Part shown: one piece after another, positions 1 through 7,742 of the stretch
Position numbering within the stretch: position 1 is the stretch's first letter
How the letters are laid out: each line of letters opens with the position of its first letter
Notes under the pieces: generated by a model
What the model saw: only the letters and a program-made list of their open reading frames with translations
The model's database searches: none
Told to the model about the DNA's origin: nothing
Made by a program: the position numbers and the translations under genes
NCBI RefSeq assembly: GCF_001010805.1
Contig: NZ_CP011477.1
Location: 1,565,001-1,629,000 of the forward strand
Direction: 5' to 3'
Length of the DNA: 64,000 nucleotides
DNA from: Spongiibacter sp. IMCC21906
GTDB taxonomy: Bacteria; Pseudomonadota; Gammaproteobacteria; Pseudomonadales; Spongiibacteraceae

Positions 1-48
1 GCGGTGATAAGTTTGGCAATGATGGGCTCGTGGATAATAGCTTTACGC

Positions 49-615
49 ATGCGGCACTTTTCTGTGGTGATGTTGCTGCTAAGCAATGTTGTTATCGCTG
101 AGCCAGAAGTGGAGGTCATTAACCATTACTACACGGTGGCGGTTGATTCAATTGGCGAGATAGAGACTGCCGTTGAAGCGGCATCGCCGCTTCGCGGCCC
201 AAACAAAACCTACCACGGCTATACCGATAGTCAGGTTAATTGGAGCTGGTGGTGGCGGAAAGAAGCTAATTTATGTCGGATTAGCCGGGTGGAGTCTAAG
301 GTCACTATCGAATATACCTTACCAAGGTTAGAAACCGATCCGCGTAATTTTCGAGTGAGAGGTGTCTGGAGCGAGTGGTTTTGGGCCTTAAAATCCCATG
401 AGAATAATCATGGTCGCAATGCCATTGCGATTGCCCGTCAGGGTGAAAAGGCAATATTGGCTGTTGAGCCCCACACTGATTGTACTGTGATAGACCAGCG
501 GGCAAGCGCAATTGCAGCGGGCCTGATAGAAGCGCTTAAATTACGCGATGCTGAATACGATAAGCGAACAAATCATGGCGAGCTCGAGGCCGGGGAACTC
601 AACGATTATTTTTGA
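49..615 (+). CDS. Secreted DUF922-type putative Zn-dependent protease
   Basis: About 188 residues. From the ATG at 49 the protein opens with a signal peptide (basic MRH, hydrophobic FSVVMLLLSNVVIA, then EPEV). Near the C-terminal third it has HENNH, an HExxH zinc-protease motif, in the context KSHENNHGRNA, which is typical of the DUF922 / predicted secreted Zn-protease family (COG5661). The protein should act in the periplasm or outside the cell; the substrate is unknown. The frame is open to the left edge (GTG at 4, ATG at 19 and 22), so the start is not certain; I chose 49 because it gives a standard signal peptide. Family assignment is by motif and layout only. The gene stands alone ahead of the peroxidase operon. 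Confidence 0.65.
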   Translation: MRHFSVVMLLLSNVVIAEPEVEVINHYYTVAVDSIGEIETAVEAASPLRGPNKTYHGYTDSQVNWSWWWRKEANLCRISRVESKVTIEYTLPRLETDPRNFRVRGVWSEWFWALKSHENNHGRNAIAIARQGEKAILAVEPHTDCTVIDQRASAIAAGLIEALKLRDAEYDKRTNHGELEAGELNDYF

Positions 616-670
616 ATATGGGATCCTGGCCCTAATGAAATAGAACGTTGACCAAAGTTAGGTATTGCTT

Positions 671-692
671 ATTATATCGCGCGCGATATAAT
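671..692. promoter_or_regulatory. Perfect 22-bp palindrome, probable OhrR-type operator
   Basis: The left half ATTATATCGCG is followed directly by its exact reverse complement. It lies 33 bp upstream of the glutathione peroxidase ATG, in the promoter region of an operon whose second gene is a MarR/OhrR-family repressor. MarR dimers bind palindromes of this size and usually regulate their own operon, so this is the natural operator. The symmetry is seen directly; binding is inferred. Confidence 0.7.
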
Positions 693-725
693 CGCTTTAG
701 ATTTAAATTATGAGGATTAAAGATC

Positions 726-1208
726 ATGGCGACAGTTTACGATTTCAAATTAAATACTTTGCAGGGCAATGAATTAGATTTTTCTGCCTACCAAGGCAAG
801 GTTGTTTTAGTTGTTAATACGGCGAGCAAGTGCGGCTTTACCCCCCAGTACGAAGGGCTGCAAGCTTTGCATGAAAAGTTTAAAGATCAGGGTTTAGTGG
901 TTGTGGGTGCTCCTTGTAATCAGTTTGCGAATCAAGAGCCGGGGGATGCTTCGACGATTGAGGGAAGCTGCTTAATTAACTATGGCGTTAGTTTTCCTAT
1001 TACCGAAAAGGTGGACGTAAACGGAAAAAATACGCACCCGCTATTCGCTTATTTGAAAGAGAGCGCACCGGGCACCTTGGGTAATCGCGTTAAATGGAAT
1101 TTCACTAAGTTTTTGATTGGTAAAGATGGCAAGCCCATTAAACGTTATGCGCCGACGACGAAGCCTCAACAGATGGCTGGCGATATTGAGGCTGCGTTAA
1201 ATGCCTGA
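726..1208 (+). CDS. Glutathione peroxidase (Cys type)
   Basis: 160 residues, full family length. Reduces hydrogen peroxide or organic hydroperoxides with glutathione or thioredoxin; cytosolic. The peroxidatic Cys36 sits in NTASKCGFTPQY; the Gln motif (CNQFANQEPG) and the C-terminal WNFTKFLI Trp/Asn motif complete the catalytic tetrad. Cys replaces selenocysteine, as usual in bacteria. The ATG is preceded by a purine-rich GAGGATTAAAG. It overlaps the downstream ohrR-like gene by 8 nt, so the two are co-transcribed and probably translationally coupled. Expression is likely derepressed by peroxide through the 671-692 palindrome. Family assignment is secure; the preferred electron donor cannot be read from sequence. 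Confidence 0.93.
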   Translation: MATVYDFKLNTLQGNELDFSAYQGKVVLVVNTASKCGFTPQYEGLQALHEKFKDQGLVVVGAPCNQFANQEPGDASTIEGSCLINYGVSFPITEKVDVNGKNTHPLFAYLKESAPGTLGNRVKWNFTKFLIGKDGKPIKRYAPTTKPQQMAGDIEAALNA

Positions 1209-1677
1209 ATCTGTACTCGCGAAGCCTGACAATCCGCTGAGCTTGGATAATCAGCTTTGTTTTCCGCTCTATGCGGCCTCCAGGCTGGTGACCCGGATGT
1301 ATCACGACAAGCTTGCGCCCCTGGGCATTACTTATCCGCAATATGTGGTGTTAATGATTCTTTGGGAGCATGCGCCTTGTTCGGTGGGTGTGGTGGGAGA
1401 AAAGGCAATGTTGAATAGTAATACCCTGACGCCCCTGTTAAAGCGCATGGAGCAGCAAGGTTTATTGATCCGGCAGCGGGATAACCGTGATGAGCGCCAA
1501 GTTAATGTCACTTTGACAAAGGCAGGGCTGCAGCTACAAACGGAGTGCAGCTGCATTCCCGCTGAGTTAATGGCGCGCTTCTCGGATGGCGCTGAAGAAG
1601 AGCTTGTGCAGCTTAAACATCTTTTAACGCGTGTTCTTCCAAAAATGCAAAGGGCATTGGAAGCAGGGCAGGCATAA
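1201..1677 (+). CDS. ohrR: MarR-family peroxide-sensing repressor, OhrR-like
   Basis: 158 residues. DNA-binding repressor that senses organic peroxides by oxidation of an N-terminal cysteine. Seen: the OhrR signature LDNQLCFPLYAASRLVTRMY with reactive Cys20, then YPQYVVLMILWE, a winged helix with NSNTLTPLLKRMEQQGLL and the DERQVNVTLT wing. Further cysteines lie at about 60 and 116-118 (PCSVG, ECSC), so a two-Cys disulfide mechanism is possible. The start ATG lies inside the gpx stop region (8-nt overlap). The usual OhrR partner, ohr, is not next to it here; a glutathione peroxidase takes its place. The gene ends at the strong hairpin at 1699-1736. Confidence 0.85.
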   Translation: MPESVLAKPDNPLSLDNQLCFPLYAASRLVTRMYHDKLAPLGITYPQYVVLMILWEHAPCSVGVVGEKAMLNSNTLTPLLKRMEQQGLLIRQRDNRDERQVNVTLTKAGLQLQTECSCIPAELMARFSDGAEEELVQLKHLLTRVLPKMQRALEAGQA

Positions 1678-1698
1678 TTTAAAAAACGCTATTTTAGA

Positions 1699-1736
1699 AA
1701 CAACAAACCCCAGTAAACCTACTGGGGTTTGTTGTT
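1699..1736. terminator. Bidirectional hairpin terminator
   Basis: 17-bp perfect stem (left arm 1699-1715, right arm 1720-1736) with a 4-nt loop AACC, placed between the convergent ohrR-like and acyl-CoA dehydrogenase genes. The T-rich tail is weak (TTTGTTGTT) on the plus strand; on the minus strand the hairpin is followed within a few bases by TTTCTAAAAT. Confidence 0.8.
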
Positions 1737-1765
1737 CCGGCCTGACATAGCTTGTCAGGCTAGTC

Positions 1766-2932
1766 TTAGTAAGACTTAGGCAGTCCCAGTACGCGCTCAC
1801 CAATAAAGGACAGAATCATCTGCTCTGTAACAGGCGCAATGCGTGGCAGGATAGACTCGCGGAACAAACGTTCTACGTGGTATTCACGGGCATAGCCCAT
1901 ACCACCATGGGTCAGCACCGCTTTGGTACACGCGTCAAATGCTGCGCGGGCGCTGAGGAACTTGGCCGCATTGGCTTCGGCACCACAGGGCAATTTTTTG
2001 TCGTATAGATCCGCTGCGCGTAAGCACATCCAGTAAGCAGACTCGAGATAAGTCCACGCTTCTGCCAATGGGTGTTGAATACCTTGGTTTTGACCGATTG
2101 GGCGACCAAATACCACGCGCTCATTGGCGTATTGGGCGGCTTTGTCCAGAGCAGCGCGGCCAATACCGATGGCTTCAATGCCGACCAAAACCCGCTCTGG
2201 GTTTAGGCTGTCTAGCAAGTAATAAAAACCTTTGCCGACTTCACCGATAACATCTGAATCAGGAATGAAATAGTCATCGATATAGGTCGCGTTGGAATCT
2301 ACCGCGTTGCGGCCCAGCTTCTTGATGCGACGCACTTCAATTTTGGTTCGGTCCAAATCAGCGTAGAACAAGGTCATGCCGTCAGTGGGGCGCTTACATT
2401 CTTCTTTTGGTGTGGTGCGGGTTAGCAGCACAATTTTATGCGCTTCTTGACCGGTAGACGTCCACATTTTGCGGCCGTTAACGATATAGCCGCCGTCAAC
2501 TTTCTTGGCGAAAGTTTTGATGCTGGTGGTGTCCAGGCCAGCGTCTGGCTCGGTCACGCCGAAGCAGGCTTTTTCTTTGCCCGCGATCAGTGGCTCTAAC
2601 CAGCGTTTTTTCTGCTCATCAGTACCGTGCACGACAATCGCGTGGGGACCAAATAAGTTGATGTGGATGGCTGATGCTGCTGATTGGCCACCGCCACTGG
2701 CGGCAACAGCGTGCATCATAATGGCAGCTTCGGTTACGCCAAGGCCAGCGCCTCCGAGCTCTTCTGGCATGGTAATGCCCAGCCAGCCTGATTTGGCCAT
2801 GGCGTCGTAAAATTCTTCTGGAAAGCGTGCTTCTTCGTCGCACTCCATCCAGTAGTCGTCGCTGAACTCGGCACAGACTTTCCGCACGCTCTCATCGATT
2901 TCTTTGTGCAGCTCATTGAAAGTAAAGTCCAT
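1766..2932 (-). CDS. Acyl-CoA dehydrogenase family protein
   Basis: 388 residues, full length for the FAD-dependent acyl-CoA dehydrogenases. Seen: FGVTEPDAGLD (residues ~124-134, FAD/substrate loop), KMWTSTG, and the C-terminal helical domain with VFGRPIGQNQGIQHPLAE and THGGMGYAREYHVERLFRES. The usual catalytic Glu of the C-terminal YEGT motif is replaced (RIAPVTEQ), but Glu246 in SLNPERVLVG sits where isovaleryl-CoA dehydrogenase has its base. This suggests a branched-chain or otherwise atypical acyl substrate. A CoA-transferase homologue lies 125 bp upstream on the same strand, so both may serve one catabolic route. The exact substrate is not determinable. Confidence 0.9.
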   Translation of the reverse strand: MDFTFNELHKEIDESVRKVCAEFSDDYWMECDEEARFPEEFYDAMAKSGWLGITMPEELGGAGLGVTEAAIMMHAVAASGGGQSAASAIHINLFGPHAIVVHGTDEQKKRWLEPLIAGKEKACFGVTEPDAGLDTTSIKTFAKKVDGGYIVNGRKMWTSTGQEAHKIVLLTRTTPKEECKRPTDGMTLFYADLDRTKIEVRRIKKLGRNAVDSNATYIDDYFIPDSDVIGEVGKGFYYLLDSLNPERVLVGIEAIGIGRAALDKAAQYANERVVFGRPIGQNQGIQHPLAEAWTYLESAYWMCLRAADLYDKKLPCGAEANAAKFLSARAAFDACTKAVLTHGGMGYAREYHVERLFRESILPRIAPVTEQMILSFIGERVLGLPKSY

Positions 2933-3057
2933 CGCGGCTCTCCTCGGTCAGATGGTATGAATGCAGTCACTATCGCAGTAACTATCATCGTAGTAATGCC
3001 GTAATGGTACGAAATAGTACGCTACAGCACAATAAGAAAGCGAAATATGCTCTCTGC

Positions 3058-4290
3058 TCAGCTAAAGAACGCCTGTTCAAGTCGCTCTCTGTGGTTGGGG
3101 TGAGCGATATCAATCATTCGCTTCGCCCGGGTTTTTCGATCAACCCCGCGAAGCATTGCAATGCCGTACTCTGTTACCACTGCATCCACATTGTACTGCG
3201 GAATGGTAATAGAGGTGCCTGTGGCAAGTGATGCAACTAGTCGTGAGTGCTCGCCAGAGGGGTCGGCCGCAGGCAGGGCAATGATAGAGAGGCCGTCTGC
3301 TTGGGCTCGGGCGGCGGCGGCAAAATCGGGTAGACCACCGGGGCCACTCATGGATTTGCCGTTGAGCATCTCGGCATTGACCTGGCCGCAAAGATCGACC
3401 TCGATGGCAGAGTTAACGGCGTGTAGTTTGGGAGCGGCAGCTAATAGCGCTGCATTGTGGCTGCGCTCTACGCCGCAAATTTCAAGCTGGGGGATATCCA
3501 GCAATTGTTTGTAAAATTCTTCGCTACCCAGTGCGACGGTGCTGATAATTGGGCTGCCTGGTTCTAATACGTCGTTATCGATAAGACGTAACAAACTGTC
3601 GCTGACCATGCCGCTATGAATACGAAGCTGCTGGTGTTGAGATAACGCACCCATCAACTGGTTTGGTACTTTGCCAAGGCCACATTGCAGGGTTGCGCCA
3701 TTGGGGATCAGTGAGGCGATATTGTCAGCAATGGCTTGAGAAACGGCATTTTCGCTACCTGCGTCGTAGACCGGCAGCGGGGTATCGCTCTCGGTATAGG
3801 CGCTAATTTTATCGAAAGCAATGCTGGGCGAGTTCGGCAAGCTCGGCACATTGGGGTTAATCACCGCCAAAATCTTACTGCAGTTTGTCAGCACGCTGGG
3901 TAAAAATTCGCCCTGAGGGCCCAGGCTGCATTGGCCGTGTTCATCGGGTGGCGCAACTTGCAGCAGCACGGTATCAATGGCTTCTGGCATGGTCAGCGAC
4001 TGCTGGATTTGGCTGTAGGTCATTGGCGCAAAATGGACGTTGCCGGTGTCGTGCTTGGCAAAACTCGGTTGCATGAAATAAACGGACATTTGACGGCCAG
4101 CAGTGGTCGACAGGTTGCGTTTGTTGACGCCGGGGATAAAACTGCAAAAGAAGTGGCAGTTTGCTGTGCTGTCGGCAGCAGTCACAATGGCTTCTGTCAG
4201 GGCGATTGGCTCGCCAGCACTGCCGGAAACGAATACCCGCTCATTTTGCTTGAGGTAGCCAAGGAGTTTTTCAGGAGAAATCGCGGTCAT
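3058..4290 (-). CDS. Acetyl-CoA hydrolase/transferase family protein (4-hydroxybutyrate CoA-transferase-like)
   Basis: 410 residues, close to the length of 4-hydroxybutyrate/butyrate CoA-transferases. Seen: PPDEHGQCSLG (~residues 113-123), NGATLQCGLGKVPNQL, the IHSGMVSDSLL segment, VNSAIEVDLCGQVNAE and the C-terminal VDAVVTEYGIAMLRG, all standard for the family. Moves CoA between acyl groups and an acid such as acetate; cytosolic. It lies upstream of the acyl-CoA dehydrogenase on the same strand and diverges from an acyl-CoA ligase at 4469, so the region looks devoted to activating and oxidising an organic acid. A hydrolase activity instead of transferase cannot be excluded. Confidence 0.85.
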   Translation of the reverse strand: MTAISPEKLLGYLKQNERVFVSGSAGEPIALTEAIVTAADSTANCHFFCSFIPGVNKRNLSTTAGRQMSVYFMQPSFAKHDTGNVHFAPMTYSQIQQSLTMPEAIDTVLLQVAPPDEHGQCSLGPQGEFLPSVLTNCSKILAVINPNVPSLPNSPSIAFDKISAYTESDTPLPVYDAGSENAVSQAIADNIASLIPNGATLQCGLGKVPNQLMGALSQHQQLRIHSGMVSDSLLRLIDNDVLEPGSPIISTVALGSEEFYKQLLDIPQLEICGVERSHNAALLAAAPKLHAVNSAIEVDLCGQVNAEMLNGKSMSGPGGLPDFAAAARAQADGLSIIALPAADPSGEHSRLVASLATGTSITIPQYNVDAVVTEYGIAMLRGVDRKTRAKRMIDIAHPNHRERLEQAFFS

Positions 4291-4468
4291 TTTTATGTAG
4301 CCTCAAAAGACGGGGGCGGGATTGCCGCTGCTAATACTGACTTAATTTGCACACAATAAAAGCTTTAGCTTGTTTATAGTATGCTAGCAATCTAATGTTA
4401 TTTTTTCAATCTTGATGTTGCTGCGCGACGGTTTCAGTACAGCTATTTCAATACCAGCGAGGTGTATC

Positions 4469-6028
4469 GTGGCCAGAGTGGCTCATCCACGTCTTTTTGT
4501 CCAAAACAATCCCCAGCGGCCGGCACTTATTATGGCTGACACGGGGCAAATCCTCAGTTATGGCCAGCTGGTGGAGCGCAGTGATCGTGGTGCTCAGCTG
4601 CTTACCACGCTGGGTTTGCAAGAAGGCGATACCATTGCGATCTTCCTGGAAAATCATATTTGCTATCCGGAGCTTTGTTGGGCGGCTAAAAACGCCGGTA
4701 TTACCTATGCCTGTATTCCCAGCCGGTCGACAGTAGAGGAAGTGGCGTACATTGTTGACAATTGCGATGCTAAATTACTGATCAGTTCCATTGCTTTGCG
4801 GGATACTGCTGTGAAGGTGGCGCAGCATCTTGCTCAGCAGTGCCAGTATTTGATGGTAGATGGGGAGGTTGGCGCTTTCGCTAACTACGAGGTGCTGCTG
4901 CAGGCTTGTGAGCCAAGGCCATTAAAGGGGCGTCGTCGAGGGCCCTCCATGCTTTACTCCTCGGGCACCACCGGTAAACCCAAAGGCATACGCTCACCGC
5001 TGCCAGATGCCCCACCGGAGGAGCCACCACCGCGCTTGGCTATGTTGGAGAAAATGTACCAGCTTAGTGACCAAACGGTGTTTATTAATCCGGGCCCGTT
5101 TTATCACGCTGCGCCGGGACGATTTATGATTTGTCTGCACCGTTTGGGTGGTACGGTGATTAGTTTTAAACGCTTTGATCCTGAGGCGTGCTTGGCGGCG
5201 ATTGATGAGTATCAAGCGACCCACGGGCTTTTTGTTCCCACCATGTTTACTCGAATATTGTGCCTTGATAGCAAGGTGAAGGAGAAGTATCGCCACGACT
5301 CTTTACGCTGTGTGGCACATTTGGGCGCGCCTTGTCCTATACCCATTAAAGAGCAGATGATCCAGTGGTGGGGGCCGATATTGGGTGAAACTTATGCCGG
5401 CACCGAGGCGGTGGGACACACCTATATCAGCTCGCCGGAGTGGCTTGAGCATAAAGGTTCGGTGGGGCGTCCCGCGGGAAATTGTGAGTTGCGAATAGTC
5501 GATGACAGCTCGGGTGAAGAGATGCCTGCAGGTGAGCCGGGGCTAATTTATATGCGCAATGGCAAGCGTTTTGAATATCACAAAGATAGCGATAAAACCA
5601 AAGACGCTTTTATTGAAGGTGGCTGGGCAACACTGGGTGATATTGGGTATTTGGACGAGGATGGCTATCTTTATCTCACCGACCGTAAAGCCGATATGAT
5701 CGTTTCCGGTGGCGTTAATGTGTATCCCCGAGAGGCTGAAAATGTATTGCACAGACACCCGCTAATAGCTGATGTTGCTGTCGTTGGTGTGCCCGATGAA
5801 GAGTTAGGCGAGGTGGTGAAGGCGGTAGTTGAAATTGAGGGTGACAATACGCTCCCCAACGATTTTGAAGCAGACGTTATCGCATTTTGCCGGCAGTATC
5901 TGGCGCCGCAAAAGTGCCCGCGATCGGTGGATATCGTCGAGGAATTACCTCGCAATGAAGCGGGTAAGTTATTAAAGCGATTGGTTCGAGACCGTTACTG
6001 GCAAGATCGAGCATCGCGTTTGGTATAA
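4469..6028 (+). CDS. AMP-dependent acyl-CoA ligase
   Basis: 519 residues from the GTG at 4469, chosen because GAGGTG lies 4 nt upstream and the N-terminus then matches the family (HPRLFVQNNPQRPALIM); an ATG at 4415 would add 18 residues of poor match. Activates a carboxylic acid through an acyl-adenylate. Seen: P-loop MLYSSGTTGKPKGI, YAGTEAVG, GDIGYLDEDGYLYLTDRK, the hinge and MIVSGGVNVYP, and the A10 lysine in NEAGKLLKR. A Pro-rich insert (PPEEPPPR) follows the P-loop. The substrate may be a fatty, steroid-side-chain or aromatic acid. Divergent from the CoA-transferase gene; convergent with yhhQ. Confidence 0.9.
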   Translation: MARVAHPRLFVQNNPQRPALIMADTGQILSYGQLVERSDRGAQLLTTLGLQEGDTIAIFLENHICYPELCWAAKNAGITYACIPSRSTVEEVAYIVDNCDAKLLISSIALRDTAVKVAQHLAQQCQYLMVDGEVGAFANYEVLLQACEPRPLKGRRRGPSMLYSSGTTGKPKGIRSPLPDAPPEEPPPRLAMLEKMYQLSDQTVFINPGPFYHAAPGRFMICLHRLGGTVISFKRFDPEACLAAIDEYQATHGLFVPTMFTRILCLDSKVKEKYRHDSLRCVAHLGAPCPIPIKEQMIQWWGPILGETYAGTEAVGHTYISSPEWLEHKGSVGRPAGNCELRIVDDSSGEEMPAGEPGLIYMRNGKRFEYHKDSDKTKDAFIEGGWATLGDIGYLDEDGYLYLTDRKADMIVSGGVNVYPREAENVLHRHPLIADVAVVGVPDEELGEVVKAVVEIEGDNTLPNDFEADVIAFCRQYLAPQKCPRSVDIVEELPRNEAGKLLKRLVRDRYWQDRASRLV

Positions 6029-6054
6029 AAGTGGAAGTCAGTGCCCGCGCCGCC

Positions 6055-6867
6055 TCAGTCTTCACCCAGTGCTTGGTTTTTCATGTTGCTGGCCAGCTCT
6101 TCGCCCAGATACGCATCGATAAAATGGTGGGCCACATACAGCAACGGCGTCATGGCAATGGCGATAAAGACCTTATAAATATAGTTCATTACGCCAATTG
6201 CCAGTACCAATGACAGGCTCCAGCCCGCGCCAATATAAAAGGCGACAAACAACACCACAAAGCTGTCTATCAGCTGGCTGACAAGAGTTGAACCGGTTGC
6301 CCGAAGCCAAATGTAGCGCTCGCCAGTCAGCTTTTTCACTCGATGAAACACCACAACGTCAATTAGTTGGCCGATCAGAAAGGCGATCAGGGAACCGATG
6401 ATGATCCACAGGCCCTGGCCAAAAATAAGTTGAAAGGCGGTATTGAGGTTGCCGACATCTCGCTTCAGTGCGAGTTGCTCGCTGGAAGATACGTTGGCAG
6501 CTAAATGCGACTGGGGCCAAAAATCGGCGGGCACTAGTTGGATGCCAACATACACTAGCGCAAAGGCATATAGCACTAAACCTGCAGTAAGGTAGGAAAG
6601 CAGTTTCACGCCCCGCTTGCCGTAGTATTCGTTAATGATATCGGTCATTACAAATACCACTGGCCATAACAGCACTCCGGTAGTGAGATTAAACGAGAGA
6701 TTGTCGACGCCAAAGATCTGGAAATCTGCGTTTTGCAGGCCTAGCGTTTGCTCCAAGGAAAATATTTTTACGCCGATAAGTTCTGCCAACAGGGCATTGG
6801 CGACAAAGAAACCACCCAACACAATAAATAGTCGCAGCGCTTTGTTATCTAAATTATGGGCAGTCAT
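6055..6867 (-). CDS. yhhQ: Queuosine precursor transporter (VUT family)
   Basis: 270 residues. Inner-membrane protein for uptake of 7-cyano-7-deazaguanine/7-aminomethyl-7-deazaguanine, precursors of queuosine in tRNA. Seen: 6-7 hydrophobic segments, the N-terminal NALLAELIGVKIF, VMTDIINEYYGKRGVK, and the C-terminal LRATGSTLVSQLIDSFVVLFVAFYIG, which are hallmarks of the YhhQ/VUT family. No preQ1-riboswitch-like element was recognised in the 95 bp upstream. Its 3' end lies 26 bp from the acyl-CoA ligase stop (convergent); its 5' end is divergent from the SDR gene. Confidence 0.88.
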   Translation of the reverse strand: MTAHNLDNKALRLFIVLGGFFVANALLAELIGVKIFSLEQTLGLQNADFQIFGVDNLSFNLTTGVLLWPVVFVMTDIINEYYGKRGVKLLSYLTAGLVLYAFALVYVGIQLVPADFWPQSHLAANVSSSEQLALKRDVGNLNTAFQLIFGQGLWIIIGSLIAFLIGQLIDVVVFHRVKKLTGERYIWLRATGSTLVSQLIDSFVVLFVAFYIGAGWSLSLVLAIGVMNYIYKVFIAIAMTPLLYVAHHFIDAYLGEELASNMKNQALGED

Positions 6868-6962
6868 ATTTTTGCCATTGGAGGTTTGGGGAATGGGGAG
6901 CCAAAGTAGGCAGAATTGGTTAGCATGCCCAAATCGATTTTGTATTAACAGGATATTTTGAC

Positions 6963-7679
6963 ATGAGTGTATCTACCGCGCCGCTGGTTTTGATTAGTGG
7001 TGCTTCCCAGGGGATTGGTGCTGCGGTTGCAGAATGCTTTGCCAATGCAGCACAGCCATTTCGATTGGCATTGCTTGCCCGTAATGCGCAGGGTTTAAAA
7101 GCGGTTGCAGAGCGTTGTGGTGGCGCAGAAGCGGTGCAGGTTTTGACGGTTGATGCCAGCGATGAAAAAGCCGTGGCGGAGTTGGCTGAAACCTTGGGAA
7201 AGGTGGATGTGCTAATCAACAATGCCGGGCGTTGGCTGGGGAAAAGCGTGATGGATATGAGTCCAGCGGAGTTTGACGACATTATCAACGCCAACTTACG
7301 CAGCACGTTTTTGTTGAGCAAAATGGTGTTGCCCAAGATGCTGGCAGCGGGGCAGGGGGATATTTTTAATATGGCCTCGACAGCGGGCGTTGAAGGTTAT
7401 GCTGGGGTGTCGGCGTATTGCGCCGCTAAACACGGGGTTATGGGGTTTAGCAAAGCACTGCGAGAAGAAGTGAGGGGCAAAAATATTCGGGTGTGCACCG
7501 TTTCTCCCGGCCCGACGTATTCGCCGTCATGGCAGGAGAGCGGCATTGATCCAGGCCAGCTGATGCCTACAGCTGATGTCGCCAAGGTTTTTTTGCAAAT
7601 GTACCAAATGGATCGCAATGTGGTGGTAGAGGATTTGTTACTGCGGCCTCAGTCGGGCCATATTGTGAGTCATGATTAA
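6963..7679 (+). CDS. Short-chain dehydrogenase/reductase
   Basis: 238 residues, classical SDR. Seen: nucleotide-binding SGASQGIG (12-19), NNAG (87-90), catalytic Ser139 in NMASTAG, and YxxxK (Tyr152, Lys156 in YCAAK). Oxidises or reduces an alcohol/keto group with NAD(P). Arg40 in LLARN after strand 2 suggests NADPH preference. The start ATG has AGGAT 9 nt upstream. The substrate is unknown; it could be a 3-ketoacyl reductase. The neighbouring epoxide hydrolase is convergent, not in the same operon. Confidence 0.9.
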   Translation: MSVSTAPLVLISGASQGIGAAVAECFANAAQPFRLALLARNAQGLKAVAERCGGAEAVQVLTVDASDEKAVAELAETLGKVDVLINNAGRWLGKSVMDMSPAEFDDIINANLRSTFLLSKMVLPKMLAAGQGDIFNMASTAGVEGYAGVSAYCAAKHGVMGFSKALREEVRGKNIRVCTVSPGPTYSPSWQESGIDPGQLMPTADVAKVFLQMYQMDRNVVVEDLLLRPQSGHIVSHD

Positions 7680-7742
7680 GCTTATGACGCGGTGAGGTTT
7701 AGAGCGGCTCACAAGTCATCCTTACTTGCGAGCCGCTAAGTG

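Noticed and set aside
5202-5215. TTGATGAGTATCAA, a perfect FNR/ANR-type box
   Set aside because: It lies inside the acyl-CoA ligase coding sequence with no promoter or gene start near; chance match.
6868-6962. Possible preQ1 riboswitch before the queuosine-precursor transporter
   Set aside because: No hairpin plus A-rich tail of the preQ1-I type could be recognised in the 95-bp upstream region.
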